Shown here piece after piece: positions 26,708-34,228 of a stretch of DNA of 34,228 nt (its first letter is position 1; the number at the start of each line of letters is the position of its first letter). The stretch is from NCBI GenBank assembly GCA_019246795.1, contig JAFAPY010000124.1, positions 1 through 34,228 on the forward strand, in the 5' to 3' direction. Under the pieces are notes generated by a model. The model saw only the letters and a program-made list of their open reading frames with translations. It made no database searches and had not been told where the DNA came from. This DNA comes from Streptosporangiaceae bacterium (GTDB taxonomy: Bacteria; Actinomycetota; Actinomycetes; Streptosporangiales; Streptosporangiaceae). Made by a program: the position numbers and the translations under genes.

Positions 26708-27167
26708 GTTCGTGGCCGTGAGCCAGATATCGCGCCGGATTCCCACCACGGTATCTGGATCACCACGATCCCATCTGAACTGCAAAGACTTCTCTACCCG
26801 ACGGGACCAGATGAAACTTGGAGATGGCAGGCTGCGTCCGCGACAGAACGGCCGCGAATCGGCGGCCGTAGACGGTCACTCACAGGGAACTCGTCTGCCG
26901 TCCGAGCCAGCATGGCTGGCGGGAGTCTGACCGAGCTGCTTTGGCGCTGAAGCGTCAACTCCGTACAGCAGGAAGTACAGCAACGGGGGCGCACAACCGC
27001 TCCCATGCACGACCGCAGACACCGCTGGCTACCTGTCGAGGTCGACCCGGCATCGGACGCGCCGGTAGTTCGCATCGAGGGGGGTCATTAGGACGTCAAC
27101 AATCAGCTGGGCTCAGGCAGCGAGCTAGACGGCTGTCGGGCTTGGCTTGATATGTGACACGTTGGCT
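26708..27167. other. non-coding accessory stretch
   Basis: I find no frame with family-like content in either strand. The only clear structure is the second GTACAGC repeat copy at 26961-26985. The GC content is lower than in the flanking core genes. Confidence 0.4.
26961..26985 (+). repeat. GTACAGC-containing repeat, copy 2
   Basis: CCGTACAGC and AAGTACAGCAACG are identical to copy 1 at 24384-24409; only the few bases between them differ and one base is missing. The orientation is the same and the distance is 2,577 bp. It may be a recombinase arm site or a leftover of a second integrase end. Confidence 0.65.
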
Positions 27168-27359
27168 TCACTTAATGCGTGACTGGGGCCGAGCTAGCAC
27201 GGCGATGATGGCCGCCGCCACCGCGGCGACGATGAAGATGACGCCCCGGGCGTCTTTATGATCGGCCATCATGCTGATGCCCACCACCAGTGCGATGACA
27301 GCGACGAGGCTGGCCACGGCCATTGACACCGGGCCACGCTTATACGGCGCATAAGGCAC
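27168..27359 (-). CDS. small two-helix membrane protein
   Basis: The 63-residue frame has two hydrophobic segments (MAVASLVAVIALVVGISMM and VIFIVAAVAAAIIAVLA) joined by a charged HKDARG turn, with a basic N-terminus (KRGP) and C-terminus (RPQSRIK). I do not recognise a family. It begins with GTG 27359 and no strong ribosome-binding site is visible. The hydrophobic pattern supports a real gene, but not strongly. Confidence 0.55.
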   Translation of the reverse strand: MPYAPYKRGPVSMAVASLVAVIALVVGISMMADHKDARGVIFIVAAVAAAIIAVLARPQSRIK

Positions 27360-27423
27360 GCGCCGAGCCTAACACCGAGCTTCGGTACCACGAGCGGAAC
27401 GGCGGCACGGACGGCGGCCAGGG

Positions 27424-27564
27424 CCTGGTCCGGCCGGGGTGCTCGGGGTTAATGTCCAGGCGAGTGCTCAGGTCTACACGATCCGAGACGGGAAGGCGAC
27501 CGAGTTCGAAGTCTTCTACTCCGACGCCTACCATCAGTTCTGGTCGCATCAAGGCCAGGCCTGA
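27424..27564 (+). pseudogene. NTF2/SnoaL-like C-terminal remnant
   Basis: A short frame reads VNVQASAQVYTIRDGKATEF followed by EVFYSDAYHQFW and a stop at 27562-27564. The VYTIRDGKATEFEVF pattern matches the last strands of NTF2-like/SnoaL-like proteins. The preceding 80 or more residues of such a domain are missing, so this is likely a fragment. Confidence 0.4.
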
Positions 27565-27598
27565 TCCTCTGGCGTAGTCCCGGTGGCTGCGCAGCAGG

Positions 27599-27772
27599 TT
27601 ACTTCTTGGCTGCGTCCTTGACCTTCTCGCCCGCCTGCTTCAGATTGCCCTTCACCTCTTTGGCCTTGCCCTTGCCTTCCAGGACAGGATCATCGAGAGC
27701 CTTGCCGGCGCCCTTCTTGGTCTTGCCCTTGGCCGCCTCAGCCTTGTCCTTCGCCTTATCCTTAGCGCTCAC
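27599..27772 (-). CDS. CsbD-family stress protein
   Basis: The 57-residue protein is rich in Lys and Ala and carries KGKTKKGAGKALDDPVLEGK and KEVKGNLKQAGEKVKDA, the CsbD core. Members are general stress proteins of unknown biochemical role. GTG 27772 is chosen because the family starts with (M)SAKDKAKDKAEAAKG and an AAAGGA lies nearby upstream. Confidence 0.85.
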   Translation of the reverse strand: MSAKDKAKDKAEAAKGKTKKGAGKALDDPVLEGKGKAKEVKGNLKQAGEKVKDAAKK

Positions 27773-27893
27773 AGCCGGTCCTTTCTCTTGGAGAGTTTCG
27801 GCCGTAAAGATCAACTGCCCACGCAGAACCGTTCAAACCTCCAGAGCTCTGAGCCAGGTCAGGACGCGCAGATGCTGACCGACGGCGCAGCGC

Positions 27894-29492
27894 TTAACCA
27901 GCGGTGATCTGCCTGCGGCCGGCGCTGCTGTCGCCGCTGAGGCCGGTGCGCAGTACCGGCGCAGGGATGGCGACCGGGGCCGGGCGGGCCGGCTCCTGCG
28001 CCGCGCTGGCCAGGCGCAGCGCCAGTCCCGGGCACATGTGCACCGCCTGCTGGGCGTCCTTTTCCAGCCAGCCAGGCACCGGGATGTTCAAGATGACCGG
28101 GTAGCCCTGTGCGTCCAGGTGGACGATCTCCGGCACCAAGTGCGCGCAAAGCCCGTGCCCCTGGCAGCGCGTCCAGTCCACCACGAGCCGCTTCTGCTGT
28201 TCCTGCTCGGGGCCACGCGGAAGCGGCAGCACGCCACGTACCGGTCTGCCGCAGGACGAGTGGAACACGTGCGCGGCGAGATCCTCGGTGAACACCTCGA
28301 GCGCCGAGAGAACAAACCTGGTCACTCCATCCGGGTGCGCGCATGCGCCACGCCCGGTGACCGCTGCCGCGGACCGCCTGGCCACGTCCAGCGCCTCGAC
28401 CCCTCCGGAACCGTCGATCAACGCGGCAAGGGCACGGGCAATGGACGGCAACCCTAGTTTGCACGGACCGCACTGGCCCGCTGATTCGCCAGCAAGGTAG
28501 CTCGCAATCCGCGACACCTCGCCCAAAGGACACGTCCCGTCACCGAGCGGGAGCACCACGCCAGCGCCGAGAGTGCCGCCGACTGCGGCAAGGCCCTCAC
28601 GGGACACCGGAGCCCGGTACGCCGTTTCGGCCGGCAGCCACATGCCGTGATAGCCGCCGACCAGGACGCCATCACCTGCTGGCGCCTGGCAGATGTCAAG
28701 AACCGCCGCCAGCGGCACGCCGGTGGGGACCTCGACGACGGCCGGACGGGCGGCCGAACCTCCGACGCTGAGCAGGGTAGTGCCAGGCTCTTCTGGCGTC
28801 CCGACCGCGGCGAATCGCTCCGGACCGAGTAGCGCGAGTATCGCCAGCTGGGCGAACGTGGCGGCGTTGGAAAGCAGGGTCGGCAGGCCGTCAACGCCGG
28901 AGTCGCTGGCAAGGACCTTGCGGCCAGGCGGCACCGGGCGCTTGCCGTTGATGCCGCGAACGAGGGCACCTGCCTCGCCGGAAATGAACCTGTCCGGAAC
29001 CTGGACCATCCGGACCAGCTTGCGCAGGCCCGGTTCGGCAGCGATGGCGGCCTCGATTGACCTGTTCGCCAGCTCGTCGCCCGCCACTCCGACAACGATC
29101 TCCTCCGCTTGAATGGCCTTTGCCACCAAGGCGGCGCCGCTCAGGATCAGGTACGGGGAGCGGATCATGAGCATCTTGTCCCTGGCGCTGCCAGGCTCGC
29201 CCTCGGTCGCGTTGACCACGACGACCGCAGGGCAGTCGTTCTGTTCCGCGGTCTGTATCACCGCCCTGAGCTTGTAGGCGAACGGGAATGCCGCTCCACC
29301 CTGTCCCCGGAGGTCCACCTGCTCGGCGATCGCGATCAGTTCGTCGGCTGACAGCCTGGGCAGCGGGCCGAAGACCTCGCGGTGCGCTGCTAGGTCCAGC
29401 CTGGGCATACGGTCCAGACCGGCGGTGAGCCTGGCCGCCCCGATCCTGGTGATGGCAGGCGCGTCGAAGGCCCTGATCTGGCTCATCTCCAC
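27894..29492 (-). CDS. NuoF-like flavo-iron-sulfur protein fused to a one-cluster ferredoxin
   Basis: The 532-residue protein resembles NuoF, the FMN- and NADH-binding subunit of complex I, followed by a ferredoxin. It has LRGQGGAAFPFAYK (61-74) and the flavin loop EGEPGSARDK (96-105), then a second region and an Fe-S part with SAGQCGPC (336-343) and CAHPDG (383-388). The canonical first cysteine (ESCG) is Ala337, so only three NuoF-cluster cysteines remain. From about residue 437 a small ferredoxin has C442-x2-H-x2-C448 and C486-Pro. GTG 29492 follows GGAGG at six bases. ATG 29486, which overlaps the upstream stop as ATGA, is the alternative start. It is coupled to the membrane cytochrome gene. 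Confidence 0.85.
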   Translation of the reverse strand: MEMSQIRAFDAPAITRIGAARLTAGLDRMPRLDLAAHREVFGPLPRLSADELIAIAEQVDLRGQGGAAFPFAYKLRAVIQTAEQNDCPAVVVVNATEGEPGSARDKMLMIRSPYLILSGAALVAKAIQAEEIVVGVAGDELANRSIEAAIAAEPGLRKLVRMVQVPDRFISGEAGALVRGINGKRPVPPGRKVLASDSGVDGLPTLLSNAATFAQLAILALLGPERFAAVGTPEEPGTTLLSVGGSAARPAVVEVPTGVPLAAVLDICQAPAGDGVLVGGYHGMWLPAETAYRAPVSREGLAAVGGTLGAGVVLPLGDGTCPLGEVSRIASYLAGESAGQCGPCKLGLPSIARALAALIDGSGGVEALDVARRSAAAVTGRGACAHPDGVTRFVLSALEVFTEDLAAHVFHSSCGRPVRGVLPLPRGPEQEQQKRLVVDWTRCQGHGLCAHLVPEIVHLDAQGYPVILNIPVPGWLEKDAQQAVHMCPGLALRLASAAQEPARPAPVAIPAPVLRTGLSGDSSAGRRQITAG

Positions 29493-31291
29493 TGGTCACC
29501 TCCGCTGGGCCTGGGAATGCCGCGATGCCGGGGATCGGCGGGCTCGTTCCTGCGCACCGGGCGTGTAGCCGGACCATGGTTCGGGCCGGTCAGCGGCGCC
29601 GAAGACGAGCCTGTGCGCGGTACCGGGCCGGCCGCTGCCCGGGGCAACGGCCCGGAGTCGGCACGCGGCAACGGGCCCGTCGTCGCCCTGGTCATCGGCC
29701 CGGTATCGGCACGGGGCATCGGGCCAGTGCCCGCGCGGGGCAGGGGGCCTGAGCCGGCACGGGGCAGCGGCCCGGTTCCGCGGCGTGGTATCGGTGCTGG
29801 ACTGGCCCACGGTACCGGGCCGGTTGCCGCCCGGGCCGTCGGCCCGGCATCGGCGCCGGGCAACGGTCCAGAATCCAGGCGCGGCATCGGTCCGGTATCC
29901 GCACGGGGCATCGGGCCGGTGCCCGCGCGTGGCATAGGTCCTGAGTCGGCGCGGCGTACCGAGCCGGTCCCCGCCCGCGGCATCGGGCCAGTGCCCGCGC
30001 GCCGCGCCGCTGGGCCGGAGTCCCGGTCCGGCGGGCCGGGCAGAGCTGCCCGAGTGAGCTCCGGCGGCCGGATACCCGCCGAGCCTGGTGCCGGGTATGG
30101 CTGTCCATGATCTGGCGGGGCGTACGGATACGAGGACAGGTCATCGTGCGGGGTGCGCCGCCGCGGCGCTCCCAGGAACCGGGGCGGCCCGTCATATTCT
30201 GGCTCGTAGAGCGGCTTTCGCGTTCCGCCTCCGGGAGCCGCCAGTACCGTCTGTCCCAGGTCCGCTGAGTACCGATCCACGCCAAATGCGACAGGGTCTG
30301 CGTACGGAGGAGCTCCAAGCGGCGGGAACGCAGAGTCGGGGTAGCCGCCGGGTGAAGCTGTCGCCGCATAGACCGGGGCGGCGCCAATGGCTGGCAACGG
30401 GCCGGATGGCGGAGACCATCCCGCTGCCGACCGGGCGGCCCACCCGTCGCGGCCGCCCGGCGCGTCGTTGGCAGCGGGCACTGCGTGCACGGTCCCGCCG
30501 AGCTGCGCCTGAGCCATGGTCAGGGTCGCAGCGTGCAGCGGCGAAGGCCCCCGCGATCCCGGGGCTCGGTCTGCGCCCGGAGGTGCGCTCAGGCTTTCCT
30601 TCGGTCGCAGCGATACGGCAAGGAACCTGATTACCAGGGCAAGAGTGATGAGTGCGATCGCGAAGCCGTAGCTCCAGTCCACGTACGGCTCGGCTGCCCG
30701 CCCGCCGAGCAGCCCGTGCAGCACCCCGAGCACGAACGCAAGGTAGGAGGTGTAGTGGATGGCGCGCCAGCGCCAAGCCCTGCCGTGCGAGGTGAACCGT
30801 TTGCGCCAGATGCTCGTCATAACGACGAGCACGATAAGGTCCGACGCGATCGTTCCGAGCCCGATATAGAACGTCCTGAATGGCGAAAGGAACGGAATAA
30901 ACGCGTCGATGACGTGGGCACGCTGCGCCAGGATCTCGGTCACGATATGTATGACGAGGAATGCCAGCGCACCGAATGAGATGGCCCGATGCGCGGCTTG
31001 CGCCATTACCCTGTGCCCGGGACTCATGACGATACGGTCGGTCGCGACCAGGCCGACGCCTACTGACGCGGTAAGGCCGATGAGCGCGAACACGCCAGCG
31101 TAATACAGCATGAAACGCTGCGTAGCAGCGTCGATGTCCCGCCCGATGCTTGTCAGGACAAGCACGGCGACGATGACGGCTGTTGCGGCGGCGACGGCTG
31201 TCACCATCTTCGACAGATGCTCGCCAGTCGCTCCCTGCGCTCCCATATGTGCCCTGTGGCGGCTGCGTGAACGGCCGCTGGTCGTTGACAC
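29483..31291 (-). CDS. ferric-reductase-like membrane cytochrome with a long octapeptide-repeat tail
   Basis: The 602-residue protein has six predicted helices (about 29-49, 62-84, 102-122, 141-163, 178-195, 205-227). Histidines H101, H115, H179 and H192 are in two helices with 13-14 residue spacing, as expected for two b-type hemes. Basic loops (WRKRFTSHGRAWRWR, LRPK) put both ends in the cytoplasm. Residues 230-430 are Pro/Gly/Ala rich, and 434-561 are 16 tandem octads, consensus (T/S)GP(M/L)PRA(D/G). There is no FAD/NAD domain, so electrons probably come from the coupled NuoF-like protein. GTG 31291 has GAGGAGG five bases upstream; the frame is open to 31630 but is not family-like there. 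Confidence 0.85.
   Translation of the reverse strand: MSTTSGRSRSRHRAHMGAQGATGEHLSKMVTAVAAATAVIVAVLVLTSIGRDIDAATQRFMLYYAGVFALIGLTASVGVGLVATDRIVMSPGHRVMAQAAHRAISFGALAFLVIHIVTEILAQRAHVIDAFIPFLSPFRTFYIGLGTIASDLIVLVVMTSIWRKRFTSHGRAWRWRAIHYTSYLAFVLGVLHGLLGGRAAEPYVDWSYGFAIALITLALVIRFLAVSLRPKESLSAPPGADRAPGSRGPSPLHAATLTMAQAQLGGTVHAVPAANDAPGGRDGWAARSAAGWSPPSGPLPAIGAAPVYAATASPGGYPDSAFPPLGAPPYADPVAFGVDRYSADLGQTVLAAPGGGTRKPLYEPEYDGPPRFLGAPRRRTPHDDLSSYPYAPPDHGQPYPAPGSAGIRPPELTRAALPGPPDRDSGPAARRAGTGPMPRAGTGSVRRADSGPMPRAGTGPMPRADTGPMPRLDSGPLPGADAGPTARAATGPVPWASPAPIPRRGTGPLPRAGSGPLPRAGTGPMPRADTGPMTRATTGPLPRADSGPLPRAAAGPVPRTGSSSAPLTGPNHGPATRPVRRNEPADPRHRGIPRPSGGDQWR
29609..29992 (-). repeat. 24-bp tandem repeat array (16 units) in the cytochrome gene
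   Basis: Sixteen in-frame 24-bp units encode the octads of the cytochrome tail. Units differ by synonymous and conservative changes, for example TGPMPRAG, TGPMPRAD and SGPLPRAD, with two weak units in the middle (AGPTARAA, PAPIPRRG). The array is continuous, with no spacers. Confidence 0.85.
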
Positions 31292-31663
31292 GCGAACCTC
31301 CTCAGGATCGTGATTGACGAGAGAAGGCCAATTGCGCACCCGCGAACGCTGGCTGTATCTCTTGTCCGTACCTCGTGGAGTAGCGACTATATCAGCGCCA
31401 ATCACGTTTCGGTGGCGAAATGGTAATGGAGTATTTCGGGCTTGCGTGGCTGGTTCCGGCGGCCCGTGCGGGCGGCGGCCTGGACTGGCCGGGGACCCAG
31501 AGGAGCCACACCGCTCCTGCGCCGTCTGCCCGTCGCCGCGGCGGATCAGGCAGACCGCGTCATCGCGGCACAGGACTAGCCGGTGCCCGAGCATCAGCCG
31601 ACCAGCAGGAGCCATGCGATACGCCAGCACATCCCTCCCTCAGCGGCACCGCCCCACCGCCTG
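31292..31663. other. intergenic region upstream of the cytochrome gene
   Basis: No gene is supported here. On the minus strand TGATATAGT (31394-31386) is an extended -10 element and would start a transcript near 31379, about 88 bases before the GTG at 31291. The remainder, up to the end of the next gene, shows nothing I can name. Confidence 0.4.
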
Positions 31664-32671
31664 TTATACAGCTCTCGGCCGCGGTACATCTGCAAAACGG
31701 TGAAGGTCAGAGCTCACGAGCTCGCGGTCCACCGCGGCCGGAAGGTACTCAACCGTCACCGGCAGATGATCGGAGGCCTCGCTGGCAAGCGGGCCGTCCA
31801 GCACATGGTGGGCGCGCACCGCGGCAGCGAGCTGGCTGGTAACCCGGACGCCGTCGATGCGCCGCCGTACCCCGTGCGCGCCGTACACATCGGCCGGATG
31901 GTGGCCCGTCGTCGCCTGCCACTCGGCGCCAAGCAACGCCGCTGCATCGTGCAGGCCGCCGGCCCACAGCACGTCACCCGGGCGCAGATCCGCCCAGTGC
32001 CTGCGCTGCCCCTGCGCGTCGTAGTCCCACTGGCACTGGTGGATGAGCTCGGGGAACCAGTCGACCCCGGCGTACGGGTCGCCAGGCTCATAGAGCCGCC
32101 ACCGTCCTGCGGACGCGATCCGGTCTGCGCACTCGGTGTTCCAGTCCCCGCCGATCAGCACCGGCTCGCCGCCTGGCCGGCTGATTGCGGCAACGAGGCG
32201 CTCGTTCTGGTCCGCGCGCAGTGCCCGGCCGAACGGTGTCGCGTGGAAGGCGCCATGCCTGACCACGATGCCGCCGACGTCCAGGGTGATCACCACCAGG
32301 CTGTGCCAGAAGTCGCTGCCGCCGCGGCAGCGCAGCGAGCCTGGCAGCGGCTCGATGCCGTCCCGCCACAACAGCCCCACGTGGAAGCCGTGGCCGCCCG
32401 CCGCGAGCGCGGCCTCCCGGCTGCCGCCGGACGCGGGAACCTCGCACTGCAGCCCCGTGTCGGCCGCGAGCCGGCGCAGCCGCTCCGCTGCTGCCTGCCC
32501 GTCAGGCGCGACGATTTCCTGAACCGCGAGCACGTCCGTGCCAGCGGACCGGATCACCTCGACGATCGCCTCATAGTGCTGCTGAGCCGCCTGCGACCCG
32601 CCCACGAACAAGTTGAGCATGTTGTAGGTGGTGAAGAGGACGGAACCCGGCGATGTACGCGGCACGGCCAT
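31664..32671 (-). CDS. endonuclease/exonuclease/phosphatase-family protein
   Basis: The 335-residue protein has the EEP metal-dependent phosphoesterase motifs in order: TYNMLNLF, DVLAVQEIV with the metal-binding Glu, GGDWNTE, and ASDHLPVTVEY at the end. It could act on nucleic acid or phospho-lipid; the sequence does not say. There is no signal peptide. It starts at ATG 32671, nine bases after the asd stop on the same strand, so it may be co-transcribed with lysC-asd. Confidence 0.87.
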   Translation of the reverse strand: MAVPRTSPGSVLFTTYNMLNLFVGGSQAAQQHYEAIVEVIRSAGTDVLAVQEIVAPDGQAAAERLRRLAADTGLQCEVPASGGSREAALAAGGHGFHVGLLWRDGIEPLPGSLRCRGGSDFWHSLVVITLDVGGIVVRHGAFHATPFGRALRADQNERLVAAISRPGGEPVLIGGDWNTECADRIASAGRWRLYEPGDPYAGVDWFPELIHQCQWDYDAQGQRRHWADLRPGDVLWAGGLHDAAALLGAEWQATTGHHPADVYGAHGVRRRIDGVRVTSQLAAAVRAHHVLDGPLASEASDHLPVTVEYLPAAVDRELVSSDLHRFADVPRPRAV

Positions 32672-32680
32672 GGCGGGCAG

Positions 32681-33751
32681 CTACACGCGGGGTGCGAGCT
32701 CCGCGGCGACAAGCTCCGCGATCTGCGCGGCGTTCAGCGCCGCGCCCTTGCGCAGGTTGTCGCCGCAGACAAAGAAGTCGATCGCCCTGGGGTCGTCAAG
32801 GGACTGGCGCACCCGGCCGACCCAGGACGGGTCGGTGCCGACGGCATCCACGGGGGTGGGGAACTTGCCGTTCTCCGGATCATCGGCCACCACGACGCCC
32901 GGGGCGCCAAGCAGAGCCTGCCAGGCCTCCTCGCGCCCGACCGGCCGCGAGAAAACGGCGTGCACCGCGACAGAATGGGTGGTCAACACGGGCACGCGGA
33001 CGCAGGTGGCTGAGACACGCAGCGAAGGCAGACCGAGAATCTTGCGCGACTCGTTGCGGATCTTCAGTTCCTCCGACGACCAGCCATCGGGCTTGACGGA
33101 GCCGGCCCATGGCACCACGTTCATCGCCAAGGGCGCAGGAAACGGCCCGAGGCCGTCTCCGACGACAGCGCGCACGTCACCGGCCCGCTGCCCCAGCGAC
33201 CGCGTGCCCGCAACCTTGTCGAGCTGCGTGTACAGCGTCTCGACGCCGGCCTGGCCTGCGCCGGAGGCGGCCTGGTACGAAGCCACGACGAGCTCGGTGA
33301 GCCCGAATGCCCGGTGCAGGGCGCCAACGACCACAATCATCGACAGCGTGGTGCAGTTGGCGTTCGCGATGATTCCCTTCGGCCGGTCCGCGGCCTGTTC
33401 CGGATTGATCTCCGGCACCACGAGCGGGACGTCGGGGTCCATCCGGAACGTTCCGGAGTTGTCGATGGCGACCGCGCCGCGGCTGGCCGCCACCGGCGCC
33501 CACTGCGCCGAGACCTCGTCGGGCACATCGAACATGGCCACGTCGATGCCGTCGAACGCGTCCGGCGACAGCACGATCACCTCGGTCTCGCGGCCGCGGA
33601 CGACGAGCCGCCGCCCGGCCGACCGGGGCGAGGCGACCAGTCGGATCTCGCCCCAGATGTCCTCCCGGGTGGACAGCAGGTCGAGCATCACCGTGCCCAC
33701 CGCACCGGTGGCGCCCACCACGGCCAGCGAAGGCCGGCCGGTCGCGCTCAC
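32681..33751 (-). CDS. asd: aspartate-semialdehyde dehydrogenase
   Basis: Asd reduces aspartyl phosphate to aspartate semialdehyde, the branch point for lysine/diaminopimelate, threonine and methionine. The 356-residue protein has the NADP motif [13 protein letters not shown], the catalytic Cys in [12 protein letters not shown], and [16 protein letters not shown]. The GTG at 33751 overlaps the lysC TGA as GTGA, so the two enzymes are translationally coupled. Confidence 0.95.
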   Translation of the reverse strand: MSATGRPSLAVVGATGAVGTVMLDLLSTREDIWGEIRLVASPRSAGRRLVVRGRETEVIVLSPDAFDGIDVAMFDVPDEVSAQWAPVAASRGAVAIDNSGTFRMDPDVPLVVPEINPEQAADRPKGIIANANCTTLSMIVVVGALHRAFGLTELVVASYQAASGAGQAGVETLYTQLDKVAGTRSLGQRAGDVRAVVGDGLGPFPAPLAMNVVPWAGSVKPDGWSSEELKIRNESRKILGLPSLRVSATCVRVPVLTTHSVAVHAVFSRPVGREEAWQALLGAPGVVVADDPENGKFPTPVDAVGTDPSWVGRVRQSLDDPRAIDFFVCGDNLRKGAALNAAQIAELVAAELAPRV

Positions 33752-34228
33752 CGGCCGGTACCCCCGTAGACCACGGCCTCCACCTGCTCGGCGTCAAGCT
33801 CGAACGCCTTGTGCGTCGCGGTCACCGCCAGGTCCACGTCATCGGTGTCCACCACCACCGAAATCCGGATCTCCGACGTCGAGATCATCTCGATGTTCAC
33901 CCCCGCCTCGGCGAGCGCGGCGAAAAACTTGGCGCTTACCCCCGGGTGGGACCGCATGCCGGCGCCGATCAGCGACACCTTGCCGATCCGGTCGTCGTAG
34001 ATCAGTGACTCGAAGCCCACCGCCTCCTGCATGCGCTGCAGCGTGGCCATCGCGCGCTGCCCGTCGTCGCGGGGCAGCGTGAAAGAGATGTCCGTCCGCC
34101 CGGTCGCCACCGCGGAGACGTTCTGCACGATCATGTCGATGTTGATGCCTGCCTCGGCGATGGCGGTGAAGATCATCGCCGCCTCGCCCACCCGGTCGGG
34201 CACGCCCACGACGGTGATCTTGGCTTCG
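33748..34228 (-). CDS. lysC: aspartate kinase, C-terminal part (cut by the window edge)
   Basis: Only the last 159 or so residues are in the window. They contain the two ACT domains of Lys[19 protein letters not shown] with [11 protein letters not shown], then [20 protein letters not shown] with [15 protein letters not shown]. These bind lysine/threonine for feedback control. The catalytic kinase domain lies beyond 34228. Its stop overlaps the asd start. Confidence 0.94.
   Translation of the reverse strand, partial: EAKITVVGVPDRVGEAAMIFTAIAEAGINIDMIVQNVSAVATGRTDISFTLPRDDGQRAMATLQRMQEAVGFESLIYDDRIGKVSLIGAGMRSHPGVSAKFFAALAEAGVNIEMISTSEIRISVVVDTDDVDLAVTATHKAFELDAEQVEAVVYGGTGR

Noticed and set aside
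26794-27075. 93-codon minus-strand frame
   Set aside because: No family features, no ribosome-binding site, and a Ser/Arg/Cys-rich composition that looks random.
29609-29992. CRISPR array
   Set aside because: The 24-bp units are contiguous, in frame and without spacers; they encode an octapeptide repeat. No cas gene is present.
31292-31630. N-terminal extension of the cytochrome frame
   Set aside because: It has no membrane or heme features, and the strong ribosome-binding site and possible promoter place the start at 31291.

Overview
The window is GC-rich DNA from an actinomycete (Actinomycetota). Evidence includes many GTG starts, a WhiB-type Fe-S regulator, a Crp/GlxR-type regulator, a DUF3073 gene, and a gene order (crp - RidA - DUF4177 - two ArsA-type ATPases - whiB - bifunctional PBP - metallophosphoesterase) that matches the known Mycobacterium Rv3676-Rv3683 and Streptomyces crp-wblA neighbourhoods. 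I cannot name the species. A Streptosporangiales-like lineage is only a guess.

Layout. 1-6.3 kb: a purine operon on the minus strand (purS, an RsbW-like ATPase, purQ, purL, a sterol-carrier-family gene, purF), converging on a DUF3073 gene whose acidic 3' end is antisense to the end of purF. 6.3-10.7 kb: E1alpha, E1beta and E2 of a 2-oxoacid dehydrogenase complex, then a rhomboid protease whose 3' end overlaps, tail to tail, a FadE5-like acyl-CoA dehydrogenase (10.6-12.45 kb). Twin dyad operators lie just upstream of that fadE. 12.7-24.2 kb: the conserved crp-wblA-PBP block, with a CbiX-like gene, an SPFH protein, an aldo/keto reductase and a YqeY-like gene. 24.26 kb: a tRNA-Pro(CGG) gene with a terminator.

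24.4-27.6 kb is a decayed accessory region. It has a frameshifted tyrosine integrase, tRNA-like fragments, a DUF952 gene, a multiply frameshifted MazG-like gene, a lipoprotein hydrolase, an NTF2-like remnant, and two copies of a GTACAGC-based repeat about 2.6 kb apart. 27.6-31.3 kb holds a CsbD-like stress protein and a two-gene redox module: a six-helix ferric-reductase-like membrane cytochrome with a 16-unit octapeptide tail, translationally coupled to a NuoF-like flavo-iron-sulfur protein fused to a one-cluster ferredoxin. 31.6-34.2 kb: an endonuclease/exonuclease/phosphatase-family gene, asd, and the 3' end of lysC, all on the minus strand.

The most promising little-described items are the redox module at 29-31 kb, the ATPase inside the purine operon, the asymmetric ArsA pair, the twin operators in front of fadE5, and the two convergent coding overlaps.
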